Source: Oscillospiraceae bacterium (GTDB lineage: Bacteria; Bacillota; Clostridia; Oscillospirales; Acutalibacteraceae). From it: a DNA stretch of 7,151 nt. This document shows positions 1-5,353 of the stretch, in pieces. A model generated the notes under the pieces. That model saw only the letters and a program-made list of their open reading frames with translations, was not told the origin of the DNA and did not search any database. The stretch is taken from assembly GCA_029013165.1 (NCBI GenBank), contig JAQXMV010000098.1, positions 1 through 7,151 on the forward strand, written 5' to 3'. Positions within the stretch are counted from its first letter, which is position 1, and each line of letters starts with the position of its first letter. The position numbers were made by a program, and so were the translations under genes.

Positions 1-201
1 ATCGCTTTTGTCCGTGTAGATCATGATTTTGGAAAGCCCGACGCGGTTGCTGTGAATATCGTACCAGTCAAAGGAAAGCAGATTAAAGCTCTCAAAACTC
101 TCGAAGCTCTCGATCTGTCCTTCGCCGATATGCCGGAAAACCTCCGGTTCCATCTGTGCCGCCACCTGCGACAGCTCCTCGGGCAAAATGACACGCTGCA
201 T
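1..201 (-). CDS. N-terminal fragment of an unidentified protein, possibly CorA-like transporter (runs off left edge)
   Basis: Reading leftwards from an ATG at 201-199, the frame stays open for 67 codons to the window edge, so the C-terminal part is missing. A GGGAGG Shine-Dalgarno site lies a few bases upstream of the ATG and a near-consensus promoter lies further upstream, which supports a real gene. The protein begins MQRVILPEELSQVAAQ and contains FDWYDIHSNRVGLSKIMIYT, a soluble-looking acidic N-terminus with no signal peptide or membrane segment in the visible part. The pattern of an FDWYDI-type motif followed by a basic beta-strand-like KIMIYTDK resembles what I recall of the cytoplasmic N-terminus of CorA-family divalent cation transporters of Clostridia, whose membrane helices and GMN motif would be at the unseen C-terminus. 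That identification is weak; the existence of the gene is much better supported. It is transcribed divergently from rpsO. Confidence 0.72.
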   Translation of the reverse strand, partial: MQRVILPEELSQVAAQMEPEVFRHIGEGQIESFESFESFNLLSFDWYDIHSNRVGLSKIMIYTDKSD

Positions 202-242
202 TTCGCTGCCCTCCCTTTTTTGTTGCAATGTATATGTTAGCG

Positions 243-257
243 ATACTATTATAGTAT
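243..257. promoter_or_regulatory. Perfect palindrome over the -10 box, candidate operator
   Basis: ATACTAT-T-ATAGTAT is a perfect inverted repeat with 7-base arms and a single central base. It completely covers the -10 hexamer of the leftward promoter. This is the geometry expected for a dimeric repressor site that blocks RNA polymerase. Part of the symmetry comes from the TATAAT itself, so chance cannot be excluded. I do not recognise the regulator. Confidence 0.4.
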
Positions 258-276
258 TCCGTTTTCTCCCCGTCAA
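248..276 (-). promoter_or_regulatory. Sigma-A promoter of the leftward gene
   Basis: On the minus strand, TTGACG (276-271) and a perfect TATAAT (253-248) are separated by exactly 17 bases. The predicted start is about 40 bases upstream of the ATG at 201, leaving a short leader that contains the GGGAGG ribosome binding site. Confidence 0.8.
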
Positions 277-371
277 TGGATTTTTTAGTGTGTCAGCATA
301 TTTTAATAAACATTTACAAGGAAATGTGTTGATTTTCTTCGGCTTTTCATGGTGTTATTTTCCTGAAATCA

Positions 372-398
372 GCCGCTTCGGCGCACTGCGCCGGCGGC
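372..398. other. GC-rich hairpin in the divergent intergenic region
   Basis: GCCGC (372-376) pairs with GCGGC (394-398), and after a two-base bulge CGGCGC (379-384) pairs with GCGCCG (388-393) around the loop ACT, giving 11 base pairs that are almost all G-C. It sits in otherwise AT-rich DNA between the two divergent promoters. There is no T-run on either side, so it is not a standard terminator. No coding frame with a ribosome binding site was found in 277-477. Confidence 0.5.
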
Positions 399-477
399 AA
401 GGGGAGAAAGTGCGATATGAGGAAAAGTTGAGAAAAGTCAGCCAATGAAAATAAATGAAAAAAATTTCCTCTAACCC

Positions 478-506
478 TTTACATTTATCAGACACTGTGA
501 TATAAT
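478..506 (+). promoter_or_regulatory. Sigma-A promoter of rpsO
   Basis: TTTACA (478-483) and a perfect TATAAT (501-506) are separated by 17 bases, with TGA directly before the -10 giving an extended TGn -10 element. Transcription should start near 512-514, leaving a leader of about 107 bases before rpsO. The strength of the elements fits a ribosomal protein gene. Confidence 0.85.
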
Positions 507-512
507 TCTAAG

Positions 513-619
513 GCATTATGCCGATCTCTCGGTTTGCGGGTTTTGCTCCATGAGCCTTTCACCGGCCGCATACTGGGGATTTGGCAGGCAATAATAATTC
601 TTAGAAGAGGTGAATTGTC
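513..619 (+). promoter_or_regulatory. Structured rpsO 5' leader, probable S15 autoregulatory RNA
   Basis: The leader is long for a ribosomal protein gene and rich in complementary segments: CCGA/TCGG (521-524 with 529-532), TGCGG/CCGCA (535-539 with 566-570), and GCTC/GAGC (545-548 with 552-555). TTCACC at 558-563 is perfectly complementary to GGTGAA at 609-614, which overlaps the Shine-Dalgarno AGAGG (606-610). An alternative fold could therefore hide the ribosome binding site. S15 is known to repress its own mRNA through leader structures that differ between bacterial groups (E. coli, Geobacillus and others). That this leader does the same is an inference from the pairing and the context; I have not matched it to a described leader family. 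Confidence 0.55.
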
Positions 620-886
620 ATGATGACAAAAGAAGAGAAAACCGCAATTATCAAGGAGTATGCTACTCATGAGGGTGACACCGGTTCACCGGAGGTACAG
701 ATTGCTCTGCTTACCTACAGAATCAAGAACCTCACCGAGCACCTGAAGTCCAACAACAAGGATCACCATTCACGCCGCGGTCTGCACATGATGGTCGGTC
801 AGAGAAGAAATCTCCTGGCATACCTGCAGAAAAACGACATTGAGAGATACCGCAGCATTATCTCAAGACTCGGTATCCGTAAGTAA
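620..886 (+). CDS. rpsO: 30S ribosomal protein S15
   Basis: This encodes ribosomal protein S15, an early-binding 30S subunit protein that contacts the central domain of 16S rRNA and helps form a bridge to the 50S subunit. The 88-residue product matches the usual length of about 88-89. The family signatures are present: HEGDTGSPEVQIALLT (17-32), KDHHSRRGLHMMVGQRRNLL (47-66) and a C-terminus ending RYRSIISRLGIRK. The HHSRRGL segment (49-55) and the DTGSPEVQ segment (20-27) belong to the rRNA-binding surface. Two ATG codons occur in a row; the first (620) is chosen because the AGAGG Shine-Dalgarno site ends 9 bases before it. It has its own promoter and a long leader, and is followed by pnp in the widely conserved rpsO-pnp order. 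Confidence 0.98.
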   Translation: MMTKEEKTAIIKEYATHEGDTGSPEVQIALLTYRIKNLTEHLKSNNKDHHSRRGLHMMVGQRRNLLAYLQKNDIERYRSIISRLGIRK

Positions 887-896
887 TTGCACCCAT

Positions 897-935
897 ACGG
901 CAGACATGACAGCTTTTCGTGTCTGCCGTTTCTTC
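897..935 (+). terminator. Weak intrinsic terminator after rpsO
   Basis: ACGGCAGACA (897-906) and TGTCTGCCGT (920-929) form a perfect 10-bp stem, 11 bases after the rpsO stop codon, followed by the short, interrupted T-run TTTCTT. The broken T-run suggests partial termination, letting some transcripts continue into pnp. I see no good separate promoter before pnp, so read-through is probably how pnp is expressed. The stem may also act as a 3' stabiliser of rpsO mRNA. Confidence 0.75.
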
Positions 936-943
936 GGTAATCA

Positions 944-1063
944 GCACGGGGTTACTTCTTTGGTTTTAGCACTAAATTGAGCCTTGAATTTTTCAGGGCT
1001 GAATTTAATGCTAAACCGAACCTCGTGCATAAAATACAAAATATTATTTTAAAGAAGCGAGGT
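944..1063 (+). promoter_or_regulatory. Long hairpin leader of pnp with an anti-Shine-Dalgarno strand
   Basis: Positions 959-988 pair with 992-1020 as an almost continuous stem (GGTTT-AGCA with TGCTAAACC, then TAAATT with AATTTA, then AGCCTTGAA with TTCAGGGCT), interrupted only by one bulged T (967), a C/A mismatch (972/1008) and a G/G mismatch (979/1001). A basal helix 944-951/1021-1028 (GCACGGGG with CCTCGTGC, one G-T wobble) continues it after a 7-base one-sided bulge (952-958). About 35 pairs form within 85 bases. There is no T-run, so it is not a terminator. ACCTCG at 1020-1025 is also perfectly complementary to CGAGGT at 1058-1063, the pnp Shine-Dalgarno site. In E. coli, pnp is autoregulated through RNase III cleavage of a leader hairpin; a similar role here is inferred. 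Confidence 0.7.
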
Positions 1064-1069
1064 AAATTT

Positions 1070-3247
1070 ATGTTCCCTGAATTCAGAAAGTTTGAAACTA
1101 CACTGGCAGGCAGACCTCTCGTTGTTGAAACGGGAAAGATGGCCGGTCTTGCCGGCGGCTCCTGCCTGATCCGATATGGCGAAACAGAGGTGCTCTGCAC
1201 CGCCACCATGTCCGCCAAGCCCAGAGAGGGCGTTGACTTCTTCCCCCTCAGTGTTGACTTTGAGGAAAAGCTCTATTCCGTCGGCCGTATTCCCGGCTCT
1301 TTCCAGAGAAGAGAGGGTAAGGCAAGCGAAAAGGCTACCCTTTGCTCCAGAGTGATCGACAGACCCATCCGTCCTCTTTTCCCCAAGGATATGAGAAACG
1401 ATGTCGGCGTTGTCGCAACGGTTATGTCCGTTGATCAGGACTGTCTGCCGGAAATCACCGCCATGATCGGTGTTTCCGTTGCCATTTCCATTTCCGAGAT
1501 TCCCTGGGACGGCCCCATCAGCGGCGTTTCCGTGGGTCTTGTGGAGGGTAAGTTCGTCATCAACCCCACCGAGGAGCAGAGAGCTAAGTCCGATATGGCT
1601 GTCACCGTTGCCTCCACCTCCGATCTGGTTGCCATGATTGAGGCCGGCGCCAACGAGGTTGACAATGACACCATGTTCGAGGGTATCATGTATGCCCACA
1701 AGGTTAACCAGGAAATCGTTGAGTTCATCAAGGGTATCCAGAAAGAGGTCGGCAAGGAAAAAGTTCCTTTCGAGTCTCAGGATCCCGATCCCGAGATGTT
1801 TGAAGCCATCAAGGCTTTTGCTATTGACGATGTCAAGTTTGCTCTTGACACAGACGACAAGAGAGTCCGTGACGAGAGACTCAAGCCCGTTTACGAAAAG
1901 GTACACGAGCACTTTGATGAGGAATATGCAGACTGCCAGGAGAAGATCGACGAGTGCCTTTACAAGCTGCAGAAGTTTGTTGTCAGACGCTGGCTCCTCG
2001 ATGAGGGCAAGCGCGTGGACGGCAGAGGCATCAACGATATGCGTCCTCTCAATGCGGAAGTCGATCTGCTTTCCCGAGTACACGGCTCCGGTATGTTCAC
2101 CCGCGGTCAGACCCAGGTTCTCACGGTGACTACCCTCGGACCCATGAGCGACGCTCAGCTTCTTGACGGTCTCGACAACGAGCAGAACAAGAGATACATT
2201 CATCACTATAATTTCCCCTCCTATTCTGTCGGCGAAACCAAGCCCTCCAGAGGCCCCGGCAGACGCGAAATCGGTCACGGCGCCCTTGCTGAAAGAGCAC
2301 TGCTGCCGGTGATCCCCAGCGTTGAGGAGTTCCCCTATACCATCAGACTGGTCTCCGAGGTGCTTTCCTCCAACGGCTCCACCTCACAGGCATCTGTCTG
2401 CGGCTCCACTCTTTCCCTCATGGCCGCCGGCGTACCCATCAAGGCCCCCGTTGCCGGTATTTCCTGCGGACTGATCACCGAGGGCGACCGCTTTATGACC
2501 ATGGTTGATATTCCGGGTCTTGAGGACTTCTTCGGCGACATGGACTTCAAGGTTGCCGGAACCAAGAAAGGTATTACCGCCATCCAGATGGACCTCAAGG
2601 TTCACGGCTTGACACCCGAAATCATCAAGGAAGCCTTTGAAAAGACATACATTGCCCGCTGCAAGATTCTGGACGAGGTTATGCTTCCCTGCATCGCCGA
2701 GCCCAGAGCCGAGCTTTCCAAGTATGCGCCCAAAATGCTCACTACCAAGATTGATGTTGACAAGATCGCAGAAGTCATCGGTAAGCAGGGCAAGGTTATC
2801 CAGAAGATCTGTGCCGAGTGCAACTGTAAGGTCGATGTGGAAGAGGACGGTTCCATCTTTGTTTCCGCCATTGACCTCGATGACGCCAAGCGTGCCATCT
2901 CCATCATTGAGACCATTGCCAATGACCCCGAGGTCGGTTCCATTTTCCGCGGCGTCGTTACCCGTCTGATGAACTTCGGTGCTTTCGTTGAGATCGCACC
3001 GGGCAAGGAAGGCCTGGTTCACATCAGCAAGCTCGATGTCAAGCGTGTGGAAAAGGTCGAGGACTGTGTGGCTGTCGGCGACAGCGTCATCGTCAAGGTT
3101 ATCGAAATTGACGATCAGGGCAGAATCAATCTCTCAAGAAGAGACGCTCTCATTGAAATCGAGGGTCTTGTACCGGAGGATGACGGTGAAGAAGCACCCC
3201 GTCGCCCCAGACCCAGAAGAGACGGCGACAGAAGAAGACGCGGTTAA
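1070..3247 (+). CDS. pnp: Polynucleotide phosphorylase (PNPase)
   Basis: PNPase is a homotrimeric 3'-5' exoribonuclease that degrades RNA with phosphate to release nucleoside diphosphates, and can run in reverse; it acts in mRNA turnover and RNA quality control in the cytoplasm. The 725 residues show the full architecture: a first RNase PH-like core with GSFQRREG (76-83) and DRPIRPLF (97-104), a helical linker, a second core with RVHGSGMFTRGQTQVL (336-351), GRREIGHG (397-404), the phosphate-loop residues S437-T438-S439 and catalytic D486, D492 and K494 in EDFFGDMDFKVAG, a KH domain with the GKQG loop (571-574), and an S1 domain (about 623-693). The tail (697-725) is acidic, then very arginine-rich. 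The ATG at 1070 is chosen because GAGG at 1059-1062 lies 7 bases upstream; an in-frame ATG at 977 falls inside the leader hairpin and would add 31 residues unlike PNPase. It ends at a strong terminator. Confidence 0.98.
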   Translation: MFPEFRKFETTLAGRPLVVETGKMAGLAGGSCLIRYGETEVLCTATMSAKPREGVDFFPLSVDFEEKLYSVGRIPGSFQRREGKASEKATLCSRVIDRPIRPLFPKDMRNDVGVVATVMSVDQDCLPEITAMIGVSVAISISEIPWDGPISGVSVGLVEGKFVINPTEEQRAKSDMAVTVASTSDLVAMIEAGANEVDNDTMFEGIMYAHKVNQEIVEFIKGIQKEVGKEKVPFESQDPDPEMFEAIKAFAIDDVKFALDTDDKRVRDERLKPVYEKVHEHFDEEYADCQEKIDECLYKLQKFVVRRWLLDEGKRVDGRGINDMRPLNAEVDLLSRVHGSGMFTRGQTQVLTVTTLGPMSDAQLLDGLDNEQNKRYIHHYNFPSYSVGETKPSRGPGRREIGHGALAERALLPVIPSVEEFPYTIRLVSEVLSSNGSTSQASVCGSTLSLMAAGVPIKAPVAGISCGLITEGDRFMTMVDIPGLEDFFGDMDFKVAGTKKGITAIQMDLKVHGLTPEIIKEAFEKTYIARCKILDEVMLPCIAEPRAELSKYAPKMLTTKIDVDKIAEVIGKQGKVIQKICAECNCKVDVEEDGSIFVSAIDLDDAKRAISIIETIANDPEVGSIFRGVVTRLMNFGAFVEIAPGKEGLVHISKLDVKRVEKVEDCVAVGDSVIVKVIEIDDQGRINLSRRDALIEIEGLVPEDDGEEAPRRPRPRRDGDRRRRG

Positions 3248-3264
3248 TTTGCTGAAATAATGAT

Positions 3265-3305
3265 ATCACCCGTTGTTGCTTGCAGCAGCATCGGGTGATT
3301 TTTTT
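3265..3305 (+). terminator. Strong intrinsic terminator of the rpsO-pnp unit
   Basis: ATCACCCG (3265-3272) pairs with CGGGTGAT (3292-3299). After a single T/T mismatch the stem continues with TGTTGC (3274-3279) and GCAGCA (3285-3290) around a TTGCA loop, and it is followed by seven T residues (3299-3305). It begins 17 bases after the pnp stop codon. Confidence 0.93.
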
Positions 3306-3411
3306 ATGGTTAATAATCATTGGTTCCCAAGTTTCGGATGTTTCTTTCCTCAGCAGAGTTTTTTCACTGTAATGTCGGCGGCTGTCGATTCCTGTTATTT
3401 CCTGTAAGACT

Positions 3412-3451
3412 TCATGTTCTCTGCGTTTTTAGACAGTTCACCTGAACATGA
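3412..3451. repeat. Nested inverted repeats upstream of the transporter promoter
   Basis: TCATGTTC (3412-3419) is the perfect reverse complement of GAACATGA (3444-3451). Inside the right half, GTTCA-CC-TGAAC (3436-3447) is itself an inverted repeat. The motif ends about 60 bases before the -35 box of the transporter gene, so it could be a regulator site or a hairpin. The rest of 3306-3513 shows no gene with a ribosome binding site; 3480-3510 is A-rich, like an UP element. Confidence 0.35.
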
Positions 3452-3513
3452 CGAATAAATATCCTCTGTGAAAATAATGGTATCAAAACATATAAAACAA
3501 ATCAAAAAACTCC

Positions 3514-3542
3514 TTGAAATTTGTGCACTTTTATGGTAAAAT
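3514..3542 (+). promoter_or_regulatory. Sigma-A promoter of the transporter-LRR unit
   Basis: TTGAAA (3514-3519) and TAAAAT (3537-3542) are 17 bases apart, with TGG before the -10 giving an extended TGn element. An A-rich tract directly upstream could act as an UP element. The predicted start is close to 3549, leaving a leader of roughly 30 bases. Confidence 0.8.
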
Positions 3543-3576
3543 AATTAGGTCATTAATTTGAAAAGGAGATGTGATA

Positions 3577-5334
3577 ATGGCTAAAATTTCATCAGCAAAG
3601 GTGAAAGCCTTCTTTACGGAGGTTAAAACTCACTGGAAAACGCCGGCAGAGGGCAAATATGTCCCCTACAAAGAGTATAAGGACATTTTCATCGCTGTCG
3701 GTGCAAACTATTCGGCATCTAAGGTGCTGGAATACATAACTTTTGCGGCAGGCTGTTTCCTGATCATGCATCATTATCAGTTGCCGTATTTGACTTTTTC
3801 GATTATAAGCATCATCAATATGCCTTTGGGCTATGTGACCGCCCTGATCTGGTGGTTCGTCTGCGATAACCTCGGCTTCCTGCCGGGAAAGACGGAGAAA
3901 AAGCTCTATGCCGTCTACATATCCATGATTGTATTCGGACTGTCGCTGATTTTCTTCGATGTCTCGACACTGTTCAATCCGTCAGGACGATTCATCACTT
4001 ACCTCAATAATCTCGAGGGAATGAATGCCACCGCCTGCTTTAAGGTTTTCGGCACCCATTTCCTTTATTCCGGCTGGGTCGGCGCCCGAAACATCTTCTG
4101 GAGAAAGAAGCTGCTCCCGAAGTTCGGCCGATACAAATACTCCCTTTATTGCGATGTGATTCCCAAGTGCATCATGGTTATCCTCATCGGCTGGCTGCCG
4201 ATCTATGAGATCGCCGATGTGCCGACGCGCGTCTGGGCAGCGAACCTCCTCTTTGCCTGCTTCAATGTTTTCGGCTTCGCCAACAATCTGGAAACATGTA
4301 CGCAGAATATTTCGCCCAACCTGAAAGAGAGAATTTTTGTCAGAACTTATCCGGTCAAGCTCTCCCATTTCCTCTGGACGATTGTTTCCATTCTGCTTCC
4401 GGTTATCGTCGGTAAGCTGAGATATGGCTGGGCTGACATCAACCTTTTCCGCTATGTTATCCCCGGATTCTTCATCGGCTGCGCCGTGCTGACGATGCTG
4501 TTTTCCGGCAGAGTCAAGGAGAGAATCCCTCAGCCGCCGCTGGAAAAGAAGGTCAATATCAAATTCTGGGACGGCATGTTCGGTGTTCTGTATAATAAAT
4601 ACCGCTGGATCAATACGATTGTCGGCCTGCTCGACTCTCTGGGCAACGGTATGCTGGCCTTTACAACGGTGCTTTATCTTTATACTTTCCGTCTCAGCGG
4701 CCTGCCTTATTCGCTGATCATGATTCTGATTTCTTTCGCAGGTACGCCGCCGGATTTCCTGACACCCTATTTCCTCAAAAGATTCTCTTACAAGCAGATT
4801 ATGATATTCTATCAGCTCACCAGAGCTGCCGGCAACGCCATGATCGTGGCCGCCATCGTTCTGTGCGGCGACAAGCTGGTGCTTTGCGGTACGCTTTGCT
4901 GTGTTGCGATGTTCCTGATGGAAATGACCAAGACCGTGCCTACTTCGGCAAGCTACGACATGAATGTGCGTGTCAATGACTATCAGATGTATCTTTCGGG
5001 AGAAAGACTGGAGAGCTTCTCGGGTATTTTCGGTTGGTTCACAGGCCCCATTACTTCCTTTGTCGGCCTGATTATTCCTCTGCTTCTTCTCTCTTACGGT
5101 TTCAACAGCAACTGGGATATTCTCTTTGTTGACTCCGCCAGAATCAAGATCATCGTTATCCCCATTATCATCGACATCGTCGGATACCTGCTGATGACCA
5201 TACCTTATTTCTTCTGGGATTATGACGCCAATAAGCAGAATAAGGTTATGCAGGTATTGAGACGCCGCGCCGAGGTAGCCGAAAAAGAAGCTCTGGAACA
5301 GGGCGAAAAGGTTGCCGGCGGATATACCGGTTGA
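3577..5334 (+). CDS. MFS transporter resembling the GPH sugar:cation symporter family
   Basis: A polytopic inner-membrane protein of 585 residues with about 14 hydrophobic segments, roughly at 46-66, 70-96, 109-129, 151-170, 193-213, 219-237, 264-281, 291-310, 345-370, 376-400, 407-430, 434-450, 484-507 and 523-547. Features recalling glycoside-pentoside-hexuronide:cation symporters (MelB-like) are KFGRYKY (182-188) where the family has a GRxxP-type loop, ISPNLKER (245-252) where it has a DPKER-type loop, a central cytoplasmic loop (311-344), and NDYQMYLSGERLESFSG (467-483), matching the DYxxxxTGxRxEG segment. The tail after 548 is charged and probably cytoplasmic. Substrate is unknown; sugar or glycoside uptake is the family expectation. 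ATG 3577 is preferred over the GTG at 3571 because AAGGAG then has normal 8-base spacing. The LRR gene follows after 19 bases. It could instead be a divergent MFS branch with another substrate. Confidence 0.85.
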   Translation: MAKISSAKVKAFFTEVKTHWKTPAEGKYVPYKEYKDIFIAVGANYSASKVLEYITFAAGCFLIMHHYQLPYLTFSIISIINMPLGYVTALIWWFVCDNLGFLPGKTEKKLYAVYISMIVFGLSLIFFDVSTLFNPSGRFITYLNNLEGMNATACFKVFGTHFLYSGWVGARNIFWRKKLLPKFGRYKYSLYCDVIPKCIMVILIGWLPIYEIADVPTRVWAANLLFACFNVFGFANNLETCTQNISPNLKERIFVRTYPVKLSHFLWTIVSILLPVIVGKLRYGWADINLFRYVIPGFFIGCAVLTMLFSGRVKERIPQPPLEKKVNIKFWDGMFGVLYNKYRWINTIVGLLDSLGNGMLAFTTVLYLYTFRLSGLPYSLIMILISFAGTPPDFLTPYFLKRFSYKQIMIFYQLTRAAGNAMIVAAIVLCGDKLVLCGTLCCVAMFLMEMTKTVPTSASYDMNVRVNDYQMYLSGERLESFSGIFGWFTGPITSFVGLIIPLLLLSYGFNSNWDILFVDSARIKIIVIPIIIDIVGYLLMTIPYFFWDYDANKQNKVMQVLRRRAEVAEKEALEQGEKVAGGYTG

Positions 5335-5353
5335 GAAAGGGGGAAAACAGGCG

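Noticed and set aside
188..448. 86-codon forward open frame in the divergent intergenic region
   Set aside because: Overlaps the leftward gene start and its promoter, lacks a ribosome binding site, and has no protein-like pattern.
977..1069. In-frame upstream ATG extending pnp by 31 codons
   Set aside because: It lies within the leader hairpin, has no ribosome binding site, and the added residues do not resemble a PNPase N-terminus; the ATG at 1070 has a well-placed GAGG and gives the expected MFPEFRKFET-type start.
1049..2278. Long antisense open frame (409 codons) opposite pnp
   Set aside because: Shadow of the pnp codon pattern; low-complexity composition, no family motifs, and pnp is certain on the plus strand.
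3306..3407. 34-codon frame starting right after the pnp terminator
   Set aside because: Its ATG directly follows the T-run of the terminator, leaving no room for a ribosome binding site or promoter.
3571..3576. GTG start six bases before the transporter ATG
   Set aside because: It would begin only about two bases after the AAGGAG site; the ATG at 3577 has normal spacing.
5312..5353. Upstream ATG for the LRR protein overlapping the transporter gene
   Set aside because: No ribosome binding site, and AAAGGGGG at 5336-5343 clearly serves the ATG at 5354.
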